Source: a virus. Taken from it: a stretch of 64,000 nt of DNA. The translations under genes were made by a program, and so were the position numbers. Shown in pieces: positions 20,664 through 27,962 of the stretch. The stretch is from positions 1-64,000 of IMG/VR virus record IMGVR_UViG_3300042691_029560. One strand, written 5' to 3'. The notes below the pieces were generated by a model. That model did no database searches and was not told where the DNA came from. It saw only the letters and a list, made by a program, of their open reading frames with translations. Each line of letters opens with the position of its first letter. Within the stretch, counting starts at the first letter, position 1.

Positions 20664-20956
20664 TCAATCAGCCATGAGACGATCTCGGCTAAAGTCTCCA
20701 CAGGAACAATTTTTTCCTTGTCATTTAGAAGTGCATCAAAACGTTCGTAGCTTTCGTCAAGCAGAACGGTCTTGAAGAACTTGGTCATAACTGCTGCAGT
20801 TTTTGCTGGATCTTCTGATCCTGAATCAGCAACAAGGTCTAACAAAACCTTGCCCTGAAGTTGAGTAACACAAGTGAACTCTTCGTTGAAAAGTTTGAAT
20901 TTTACTGGTTCAGCATTTGAATCTACTGATCCACCAAAGTCCTTGAATCTGGCCAT
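20630..20956 (-). CDS. Tail assembly chaperone (G-like), 108 aa
   Basis: This small acidic protein begins MARFKDFGGSVDSNAEPVKF and carries FNEEFTCVTQLQGKVLLDLV followed by a helical region. It has the size and features of G-type tail chaperones, which coat the tape measure during tail assembly. It lies upstream of and overlaps the T-type frame, and the tape measure follows. Expression of a fused longer form by -1 frameshift is likely. Identification rests mostly on gene order and length. Confidence 0.8.
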   Translation of the reverse strand: MARFKDFGGSVDSNAEPVKFKLFNEEFTCVTQLQGKVLLDLVADSGSEDPAKTAAVMTKFFKTVLLDESYERFDALLNDKEKIVPVETLAEIVSWLIEEYSDRPIERP

Positions 20957-21004
20957 AATTACAGTATCCTTAATTTAGTATTGAATGTGGACATGAAGTT
21001 AAAG

Positions 21005-21556
21005 TTATTTAACTCCATCTATTAATCTTAGGCTATCTTTCAAATACCTATTTGGCTTAAATCCAGGGTGAACCACACGTTTGCTATAGATAATACGGGC
21101 ACCCGTCCTGAACCGAAGGGTTTTAGTTGTACCTTTTGGAGTGATAATCCTAGGTTTCATACCCTCGTGATGGACGTAGGCGTAATTGACTGTTGACCCA
21201 ATTTTCATTATTTGCCCACCAACCATTGGCCTATGGTCTTGAATTCTAATAGACTCTCTAAGCCGACCGGTTCTGACACCCACCTGGGCCTTTGCACCGG
21301 CAACAACTTTAGTTCCTTGTACTGTTAGCCAACGGCCAACAGCACCATTCGGTGCGTGCAAAAATGTTTGAATTACAGGCTCATAAAAAATTACATCTTT
21401 AAATGAATATGTAATTCCGGTCGATACAGATCTAGAACCCCTAGAAACTGGATTGCCGCCAAAACCTTTACCCCTAGCAATAGTTCTTTTAGCAATCCTT
21501 TTACTTTGACCCAGGCTGTACGTAAGCCAGCTGTCAGGTATTATGTAATATGGCAT
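21005..21556 (-). CDS. HK97 gp10-like tail completion protein, 183 aa
   Basis: The middle region is characteristic of HK97 gp10-type head-tail connector proteins: VGVRTGRLRESIRI, then a short turn, then NYAYVHHEGMKPRIITPK. The C-terminus contains VHPGFKPNRYLKDSLRL, the conserved 'HPGxxxxxyL' ending of that family. Such proteins join the head connector to the tail tube. It is placed one base after the next upstream gene and before the chaperones, which is the expected order. Confidence 0.82.
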   Translation of the reverse strand: MPYYIIPDSWLTYSLGQSKRIAKRTIARGKGFGGNPVSRGSRSVSTGITYSFKDVIFYEPVIQTFLHAPNGAVGRWLTVQGTKVVAGAKAQVGVRTGRLRESIRIQDHRPMVGGQIMKIGSTVNYAYVHHEGMKPRIITPKGTTKTLRFRTGARIIYSKRVVHPGFKPNRYLKDSLRLIDGVK

Positions 21557-21557
21557 T

Positions 21558-22064
21558 TTATGGAACCGCCATTGTCACCTGAAGGTTTATTACTTGGTAG
21601 CCACCTTCAGCTGACGGAGCCTCCAATGTAGCAATAACGCCAACACCAAAACCAGTCTCATCCCACTGATCTAATAAATTAATACTTTGCATAAGAACCC
21701 ACGAATCAACCGCAGAAATGTGACCAGACTTCTCGATCTGCTCTGCTGTTGGTGGACGTCCGTTTTGTCCAACAATGGGGACGGCGCGTGCAATCATGAT
21801 ATTCATAACAACAGTCCTGGTTGTATTACAACGCTGGGGCCTACTTGCTTGATCACCAGGAGGGCCTAAATAAAGTTGTTGCACGGCCACCACCATTTGT
21901 TCGCAATCGACAATTGGAGTACCAAAGGTCCAATAGCGTCTAGCGGGTAGGGGTACGTTATACGACTGGTATATAGTAGCCACTCGTTCAACAACACCAT
22001 CTAGCATTTCTTTTAACGCAAGCGCGTCTTCAGAAACGTTTGATATATCTACCGCTAATGCCAT
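21558..22064 (-). CDS. Tail terminator / minor tail protein candidate, 168 aa
   Basis: The 168-residue product begins MALAVDISNVSEDALALKEM and carries LPARRYWTFGTPIVDCEQMV followed by RCNTTRTVVMNIMI. It fits, by size and position, the tail terminator (gpU-like) slot between the gp10-like protein and the adaptor. No motif makes this certain. The start ATG lies immediately downstream of the acidic 69-residue gene, so coupling is likely. Confidence 0.65.
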   Translation of the reverse strand: MALAVDISNVSEDALALKEMLDGVVERVATIYQSYNVPLPARRYWTFGTPIVDCEQMVVAVQQLYLGPPGDQASRPQRCNTTRTVVMNIMIARAVPIVGQNGRPPTAEQIEKSGHISAVDSWVLMQSINLLDQWDETGFGVGVIATLEAPSAEGGYQVINLQVTMAVP

Positions 22065-22067
22065 TTG

Positions 22068-22277
22068 TTACTCTGCTACTTCCTCGTCATCTGCTACGAC
22101 TACAGCTGGCTCTTCTACTACAGGTTCGACTACAACCTCTGGCTCAACTACGGCCACTGGCTCTTCAACCTTTTTAGAAGCTGGCTTTGGAGTTACTTTT
22201 TTAGGAGCAACTACAACTTCTGCAGCCTTCACACCGCCGAGCATGTCGACAGCACGGAAGTTTGTCTGAACTGACAT
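22068..22277 (-). CDS. Small acidic Pro/Val-rich protein, 69 aa
   Basis: This 69-residue protein starts with MSVQTNFRAVDMLGGVKAAE and then becomes a low-complexity tract of Pro, Val, Glu and Lys (KKVTPKPASKKVEEPVAVVE). It is probably extended and disordered. It lies between adaptor and terminator genes in the head-tail joining cluster. The function is unknown; similar acidic tails occur in minor head decoration proteins. The spacing to both neighbours is under 20 bases. Confidence 0.65.
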   Translation of the reverse strand: MSVQTNFRAVDMLGGVKAAEVVVAPKKVTPKPASKKVEEPVAVVEPEVVVEPVVEEPAVVVADDEEVAE

Positions 22278-22291
22278 ACTGTCCTACTTTC

Positions 22292-23401
22292 TTAGCTATA
22301 TAACTTGATCTGGAGGTTTCCAGTCTCAATCTCTGATACGGTTTCTACACCAGCAATGGTTTTAGTAGCGTATAGAGTCCATGTACCCGGGTCTACCATA
22401 CCTAACGCACCCCATGCGTTTTTGTATGTGACTGGGAAAGATACGGTTTGCGCACCGTTATTTAGTGTGATGTCAGAAGCAGATATTTCTACAGTTTTAG
22501 ACCCAGAGTAGCTTCTTAAAACTACACTTGGTATCCAGTCCGGTTCATCAAAGAACAAGCTTACATCTACGCTTGCTTTTCCAGCAGATGTCCAAGTTGT
22601 AGTTGCTTCTCTAATTACGTTTATATCTGTGTCTGCATTTGTTGCAAGGACTAGATCTTTTCTGGTATACCTACGACCTCTAGGAACATCAGGGCTAAAT
22701 ACTCTAGCCTTGGCTCTAGCTTTGTCTGGATTTATAGACTTTAAGAATAGATCTACTACATATAAACCAGTTCTTACATCTTCAATAAAATCTTGGCTGT
22801 CGAGCAGTGTATAAGACACACCTTGCCGAGAAATAGAAGTAATACGCTGAGGCAGCATGCAGTCGTCATCGCCAGCCCACAGCTTGGCAAGCTCAATAGC
22901 CAACGTGCGAGCAGCCATTTTTCCAGCAGTAGGAATTGGTGATCCATAAGTGTAAGTAACTTCAACGTTGCAGGGAGTCCAGGGGACTCCAGCTGCAGCT
23001 TGAAGTGTCGAGTGATCTACCAAATAGTAACTATCCTCACTCAGGATATCTCCAGTTCTAATACGAACTGAGTGCACCTTTGTTACCGGTCTGCCACGTA
23101 ATTTTATGCGTGACTCGGGAGAGAGACCATCCGATACCAATTCAGCATATTCTTGAAAATCAGTAATCGGAATATTGTAAACTTCACCAGAAATTAAAGT
23201 GGCATAGTAGTTTTTAGAAGAAGGACCCATACGATACGCACGCTTAGCACAGACGTATCTTTCAGTGACAGTGACTTCGCCAGTATATTTACGGCCTGAC
23301 ATAGTCCACATCAAATACGATGCAACTTCGCAGGCTTCCTGAGCAAACTCAGTACTTGCGTAGTAACCTAGATCGGCTGGTTCTACCCATAAAGCTGTCA
23401 T
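22292..23401 (-). CDS. Head-to-tail adaptor with C-terminal Ig-like domain, 369 aa
   Basis: The first 230 residues have the features of gp6/gp15-type adaptors: an N-terminal helix pair (ASTEFAQEACEVASYLMW), then RGRPVTKVHSVRI, and later GKMAARTLAIELAKLWAGDD followed by ITSISRQGVSYTLLDS. The C-terminal 100 residues are beta-rich and resemble an immunoglobulin-like decoration (GNLQIKLYS end). Position between the tail tube protein and the connector cluster supports the role. A strong hairpin precedes the gene. Confidence 0.75.
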   Translation of the reverse strand: MTALWVEPADLGYYASTEFAQEACEVASYLMWTMSGRKYTGEVTVTERYVCAKRAYRMGPSSKNYYATLISGEVYNIPITDFQEYAELVSDGLSPESRIKLRGRPVTKVHSVRIRTGDILSEDSYYLVDHSTLQAAAGVPWTPCNVEVTYTYGSPIPTAGKMAARTLAIELAKLWAGDDDCMLPQRITSISRQGVSYTLLDSQDFIEDVRTGLYVVDLFLKSINPDKARAKARVFSPDVPRGRRYTRKDLVLATNADTDINVIREATTTWTSAGKASVDVSLFFDEPDWIPSVVLRSYSGSKTVEISASDITLNNGAQTVSFPVTYKNAWGALGMVDPGTWTLYATKTIAGVETVSEIETGNLQIKLYS

Positions 23402-23421
23402 TGAATATTCTCCTTAGTGAA

Positions 23422-23465
23422 GCGGGCGACGCGTTTTGTGAATATCACTGTAACGCGCCGCCCGT
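23422..23465 (-). terminator. Long GC-rich hairpin between tube and adaptor genes
   Basis: The intergenic gap contains a stem of about 13 pairs (GCGGGCG and CGCGTT arms against AACGCG and CGCCCGT) with an inner GTGA/TCAC stem. There is no strong T tract on the minus strand, so it may attenuate transcription or protect the upstream mRNA, reducing expression after the abundant tail tube protein. Confidence 0.6.
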
Positions 23466-23478
23466 TCCTAACCGTTTA

Positions 23479-25023
23479 TTAAGAGGTTGGGTCCTCGTTT
23501 GACTTGATTACGCGGTCAAGAGGTAGGTCAGGGTTGTAGTTGACGTTACCTGGGACGTTGAATCCAGTGGTTGATGCAGTACCTGCAGCAGCCGATGACA
23601 CACTAGCACCAAATAGAGCACTGAGGGTAGTGATCGCACTTCCACGTGTTACCTGTGCAGTAGCTGCAATTGTTTCAGTAGCAGTAGTGCTCGAAATGGT
23701 TGCAGTAAAGGTATTAACACCAGTCACAGTAATGGCTGCAGCAGTTATGTTGAATGCTGCGTTAGTTACGAATCCGGTAACAGTAACAAGTTGACCAGTA
23801 ACTAGACCATGGGCTGCAGCGGTGTAGGTAGCTGTAGTACCAGCAGCAGTACATGATGTAATTGCAGCACGACGAGCAACAGCAACGCTAGTTCCAGTTG
23901 TACCTGCAAGAGCAGTGAATGTACCGTTGAAGATGCTACGAGTAACTACAGCAGACGAGCTGTTAACTGCAACGCTAGTTACAGCAGCAGCATTGGTCTT
24001 AGCGTAGGTGATGTCGTTAGTTGACACTGTAGCTACACCGTAAGTACCATCAAATGCGCTGTCACCAATAGAAACAACAATTTTGTCACCAACTACTACA
24101 CCGTGGCCAGCTGCAAGAGTTAGCGTTACGGTAGAAGTGGTAGCAGCTTTATTAGTTACTAGGTAAGTTGCGTCTGCGTTAGCTACCGTTAGGCTGTCAC
24201 CAACACTGTAAGTGTGGCTTTCTGTAGTAGCCAAAGTGATCGCACCAGCAGTAGTAATTGCCACAGTCGATAGTTTGTAGTTAATACCATCAAGCGACTC
24301 GACAGCACGGTAGTTTGGAGCACCAAGTTCGGCACCGCCTTCACCAGCGTAGTTCCAAGTGTAGAATCCATTAAGACCTACTGGAGCCCAGGCTGAACGT
24401 GCATAAGCGTATGGACGCTCAGCTGCAGTTGGGAACTCCCAACGGCCGTCAATACCGGATGCAAAAGTAGGGTTTCCTAGACCATAACCTTCAAAGGTGT
24501 TGGCTAGTAGACCGTTTTCAATAACGCGGTCGCCTGACTGACGTAGCTTAACGTATGGGAATACCCAGTAGAAGTAAGGAAGAGTTCCAGACTTCTTACC
24601 GTTCTTGATAGCCCATGACCAAGCTTCAATGGCAACACCGTTACCTGCTGGGTCATCTCCAACGCCTGGAGCTGCCCAACCGATTGACTGGTTGTTAGCT
24701 GATGCAAAGGTTCCTAGGTTCTTACGAAGTAGTAGACCACCAGATAGCAGAGAGGTTAGCTCTGGGTCTGGCTCACAAATCGCAAGTTCCATAGTGATAC
24801 GCTTTAGGGTGTCTGGAGACTTGTAAGTTACGCAAACAGTACCGTTAGCGGACTTCTCAGTGATCTCGTCACCTTCTTCGTATTCAGGTGTAAATGACAG
24901 GCGCATGAAAGCAGACGTTACGTAGCTGTCACCCGGACCCGTCATCAAGTTGCCAGATGCGTCCAAGCGGGTGACACGGATTGACACACCTTGGATGCTG
25001 GCTGCATAATCTTGAGTAGGCAT
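23479..25023 (-). CDS. Major tail tube protein with inserted beta modules, 514 aa
   Basis: The first 230 residues look like an actinophage major tail protein: MPTQDYAASIQGVSIRVTRL, then FMRLSFTPEYEEGDEITEK, then LAICEPDPELTSLLSGG, later FEGYGLGNPTFASGIDGRW. From about residue 250 to the end it adds several repeats of the same HGL/GD module found in the tail hub (for example AGHGVVVGDKIVVSIGDSAF and AAHGLVTGQLVTVTGF). Tail tube subunits are present in hundreds of copies, so these modules would decorate the tail surface. A flanking hairpin follows it, as for many highly expressed genes. Confidence 0.82.
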   Translation of the reverse strand: MPTQDYAASIQGVSIRVTRLDASGNLMTGPGDSYVTSAFMRLSFTPEYEEGDEITEKSANGTVCVTYKSPDTLKRITMELAICEPDPELTSLLSGGLLLRKNLGTFASANNQSIGWAAPGVGDDPAGNGVAIEAWSWAIKNGKKSGTLPYFYWVFPYVKLRQSGDRVIENGLLANTFEGYGLGNPTFASGIDGRWEFPTAAERPYAYARSAWAPVGLNGFYTWNYAGEGGAELGAPNYRAVESLDGINYKLSTVAITTAGAITLATTESHTYSVGDSLTVANADATYLVTNKAATTSTVTLTLAAGHGVVVGDKIVVSIGDSAFDGTYGVATVSTNDITYAKTNAAAVTSVAVNSSSAVVTRSIFNGTFTALAGTTGTSVAVARRAAITSCTAAGTTATYTAAAHGLVTGQLVTVTGFVTNAAFNITAAAITVTGVNTFTATISSTTATETIAATAQVTRGSAITTLSALFGASVSSAAAGTASTTGFNVPGNVNYNPDLPLDRVIKSNEDPTS

Positions 25024-25062
25024 TGCCTTTTCTCCTTCTTACTTAATTGATTGAGTTGTTGG

Positions 25063-25944
25063 TTATGCTGCGGTCAAGTCGACGCGAACAGCAAGGTGTA
25101 TCGAGGTTCCAAAGTAAACCGCCGCTGGGCGAATTGCTTTTAGCCTCATGTCATTTTGGTTTCCTGCGACATCATAAGCCTGGGCCAAGTTGTCGTTTAC
25201 AACATCGATCTTGCCCAAGTAAACTCGAACAGTGCCGGTGGCGTAAATCCATTTGTTTGTGGCTGATGCAGTCTGTGTCCCGTCAGTAACGCTGAGCGGT
25301 CCTTGACCTGTGTAACCACTTCCAACGATAACTGGAGTACCACCCATGGTTTGTAGGTGGTCCTTATCTTTCTCGTGGAAAAGCATATTTGAGTTGCTCG
25401 ACAGAAGAGCAACAACGTCGCGAGTAGCGTGGATAATCCCCTGCTCACCGCCGTGAGAGACAGTAGCAATTGAGTGCTCTAGTAGAGCAAGTGCACGCTT
25501 TGGTGAAAGTGCGGCTCCAGAGTTAAGAACTGTTGCCCCATCAATTAAAGCTTTGTTGTCATGACTTTCACCAATACGGATGTCTCCGTGCCATAACTCT
25601 CGCTCTAAAGCTTTCTGCGTTACGCCCTCTAGCTGACGCTTTAGACGAGCAACACGATCTATTCCTGAAAAACCTAAAGTAGATCTAACTTCTTCTAGCT
25701 CAATGAAGAACGGCTTGATTTCGTCGTAGTAATTTACAGTCGCGTTGTTTACAAGTGTATAGCTGGTGGTATCTGTATCATCCCAGTTCTTTAGGGTATC
25801 TACAGTAGTTTCATACTCCTGAGAGAATCCACGAATCCAGCGATCCTCATCTGCTGAATTCTCTGGCTTTACTACGGCAAGTAAGCCAAAAGCGGAGGGC
25901 ACAATTTTTCCTGCCTCTGCAACGCCATTCTTAGGAAGAGCCAT
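25063..25944 (-). CDS. Second capsid-type structural protein, 293 aa
   Basis: This 293-residue protein directly follows the major capsid gene. It contains GVTQKALERELWHGD, ALALLEHSIATVSHGGEQG, IIHATRDVVALLSSNSNML and GGTPVIVGSGYTGQGP, a pattern I associate with virion proteins encoded beside the capsid gene in actinophages, with a capsid-like (HK97-fold) flavour. It could be a capsid vertex (pentamer) subunit or a head decoration protein. I cannot decide between these by sequence. A sequence WIRGFSQEY near its N-terminus resembles the linker in the giant protein but is probably chance. Confidence 0.65.
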   Translation of the reverse strand: MALPKNGVAEAGKIVPSAFGLLAVVKPENSADEDRWIRGFSQEYETTVDTLKNWDDTDTTSYTLVNNATVNYYDEIKPFFIELEEVRSTLGFSGIDRVARLKRQLEGVTQKALERELWHGDIRIGESHDNKALIDGATVLNSGAALSPKRALALLEHSIATVSHGGEQGIIHATRDVVALLSSNSNMLFHEKDKDHLQTMGGTPVIVGSGYTGQGPLSVTDGTQTASATNKWIYATGTVRVYLGKIDVVNDNLAQAYDVAGNQNDMRLKAIRPAAVYFGTSIHLAVRVDLTAA

Positions 25945-25980
25945 TCTTAATCCTTAATTTAAAGTCTGTAGTCCAGTTAC

Positions 25981-26008
25981 TGGGGCGGCCTTTTGACGGG
26001 CCACCCCA
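25981..26008 (-). terminator. Hairpin after the major capsid gene
   Basis: Ten-pair stem with one mismatch (TGGGGCGGCC against GGCCACCCCA), 8-base loop, 20 bases after the capsid stop codon. It lacks a T tract, so it may be a partial terminator or an mRNA-stabilising structure that raises capsid expression relative to downstream genes. Confidence 0.6.
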
Positions 26009-26027
26009 ACAACTAGGGGTTTATCGA

Positions 26028-27824
26028 TTAAAGCTCGATAGTAGCTGCGGCAGTGCTGCCAGTGGTGTCGCGCAGAGCTGCGGCTACACCGTTGATGCTG
26101 ATGGTTGAGGTGATCTTGAGAGACTCAATACCAACCTTTGCAACAGCCTCGAATGTTTCAATGAACATCTTGTAGTCGTTTGTGCCAACAAGAGTGCTGT
26201 CACGAATGATTCCAAGGTCCAAAGTTCCACCGTCAAGGAACAAGAATGTACCCTCGGCGAATAGGTACCAGTCAAACTCGTCTGGGAACTCAAGAAGTGC
26301 GGCAGCACTCTGTGAACCGAAGACGGTCATGTCTGGAGATGATACTAGAGTTACGTTGCTGTGCGATAGGTAACCATCAATTTCTGACTTAGAAACTGAT
26401 AGAGTGCCATCACCTGGCATTGCCAAGGTTAGGTCAGCTGCCATTGCATCGTATACCCACTCAGGAATGAAAGCCTGAAGCTGGGTGTTTGGGTCGATGC
26501 GGTGACGGTTACGGTAAGCAACAGCTGCACGACGGATCTGTACTAGGAAGTCACGACCAAAACCAATTAGGTTAGTGGTAGTAACAGCAGTAGAACCGTT
26601 GGTTAGCTGGCTGAGTAGGTTCTGCTCAGCTTCACGAGCGTGCTGTACTAGAGCCAACTCGTTGTGACGAGCGATCAACTCTGGGTAAGCACGAGTCATC
26701 AAGTTACCGAACTGTAGCTGTAGGGTTACAGCGTCAGTTGACTTGGTGTTTTCAGCAGCAGCTGAAACAGTCAAGCTGGTCTTGGTGGCTGGGCTTGGAG
26801 TAGTAGCTGAGTCGTTTGTTGCAGTCCATACACCAACAGCGTTAGCATAAGTGCCAGCTGCGAATGAAGGTGGAGTAACGAAACGGATACCACCACGGTC
26901 AGCCTGGAAGCGAGGCAGAGCATCGCGTAGAGGACGAACGTTGGTTGAACCGATCGAGTAGATGTCATACTTAACCTCGAACGGAGCTGCGTGACCACCA
27001 GAAGCAACAAGTGCCTCAGGTCCTGCAACTGCAGCGATCTTCAAAGCGTTAGCTTCTGCATCGGTAGTTAGAGTACGAGCCTCTGGGTATTCGGTTGTTA
27101 CGGATGCAACGATGTGCTGCTCTCCGTCTCCACCGTTGACACGACGTAGAGAATGAATTCTCTTCTCCATAGCTACTGCTACTTCGCTCATGTCAGCAAT
27201 GGTTGATCCTGCGCTGTAACCAGGAATGTCAGCACCAGCAGTAATAGTTACTGGAGCTTCCTTAACTTCGATTACAGGCTGGCGATCAGCTGGGGCCTCG
27301 AAAGGCTGTTCTGCTGCTGCGGTCACTGGGGCCTGCTCTTCCTGCTGAACTTCGTCAGCGGTAGTGGTTGTTTGGGGTTCTTCGGTTGATAGTTCAGATC
27401 CTTCAACCTGAGTCATTGATGCGTCCGAGGTTTCGGCTGAGTAAGCCTTCTTCTTTTCCTCGTCCTCTTGAGCTGGAGTCTCTACGACTTCCTCCACTGG
27501 AGCTTCCTCCATTGGGGTTTCTTCAGCTGGAGCTTCTTCAACTGGCATATCGCCAACTGGAGCCTCCCCGTCCTCGCCAGTAACACGCATAGTCGCTTCG
27601 GCAGCACGAGCAGCAAGCTCTTCTTTAGCGGCCTCGCGACGACTGGTTTCACCGCGTACGGTGTCCAACATGTCGGCAAGTGACGTCATAGCGTCAACAA
27701 CCTCAGGAGTAGTTTCTTTACCTTCGACCAATTCGAATTCACGGACGATTGATTCCTGTAGAGCGGCAACTTGCTCGTCGCTTAGCTCTGCCAGTCCATC
27801 GACCTGAGATTTAATGTGGTCCAC
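26028..27824 (-). CDS. Major capsid protein with N-terminal scaffold region, 598 aa
   Basis: Residues 1-200 are helical and acidic (MPVEEAPAEETPMEEAPVEE region), the delta/scaffold part that the protease removes. The HK97-type shell domain follows: FEVKYDIYSIGSTNVRPLRD, then RGGIRFVTPPSFAAGTY, then IDPNTQLQAFIPEWVYDAMA. The C-terminus LLEFPDEFDWYLFAEGTFLF followed by GIIRDSTLVGTNDYKMFIE is the usual ending of large actinophage capsid proteins. The start is a GTG at 27824, supported by an AGGAGGAT ribosome site 4-5 bases upstream. It follows the maturation protease, as expected. Confidence 0.88.
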   Translation of the reverse strand: MDHIKSQVDGLAELSDEQVAALQESIVREFELVEGKETTPEVVDAMTSLADMLDTVRGETSRREAAKEELAARAAEATMRVTGEDGEAPVGDMPVEEAPAEETPMEEAPVEEVVETPAQEDEEKKKAYSAETSDASMTQVEGSELSTEEPQTTTTADEVQQEEQAPVTAAAEQPFEAPADRQPVIEVKEAPVTITAGADIPGYSAGSTIADMSEVAVAMEKRIHSLRRVNGGDGEQHIVASVTTEYPEARTLTTDAEANALKIAAVAGPEALVASGGHAAPFEVKYDIYSIGSTNVRPLRDALPRFQADRGGIRFVTPPSFAAGTYANAVGVWTATNDSATTPSPATKTSLTVSAAAENTKSTDAVTLQLQFGNLMTRAYPELIARHNELALVQHAREAEQNLLSQLTNGSTAVTTTNLIGFGRDFLVQIRRAAVAYRNRHRIDPNTQLQAFIPEWVYDAMAADLTLAMPGDGTLSVSKSEIDGYLSHSNVTLVSSPDMTVFGSQSAAALLEFPDEFDWYLFAEGTFLFLDGGTLDLGIIRDSTLVGTNDYKMFIETFEAVAKVGIESLKITSTISINGVAAALRDTTGSTAAATIEL

Positions 27825-27847
27825 GTATCCTCCTAGGATAGTTGTTT

Positions 27848-27870
27848 AGATGTGTGTATTTCACACATCT
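27848..27870 (-). terminator. Hairpin in capsid mRNA leader
   Basis: Nine-pair perfect stem AGATGTGTG/CACACATCT with a 5-base loop, 24 bases upstream of the capsid GTG and just before its ribosome site. Being in the leader, it could end some transcripts from the protease gene or protect the 5' end of capsid mRNA. Confidence 0.55.
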
Positions 27871-27962
27871 TGCTGTTCGGTCCAAAGCAAAGGGACTTAC
27901 CGCACCATGCGGCAGGCACTCTACCCAGACTTATTTTACCCTGTTTTTTAGTTGTTTATTAT

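Noticed and set aside
25800-25830. G-F-S-Q in the 293-residue capsid-type protein as a linker/cleavage site
   Set aside because: It is followed by EYETT rather than P-G and sits inside a folded region; probably chance.
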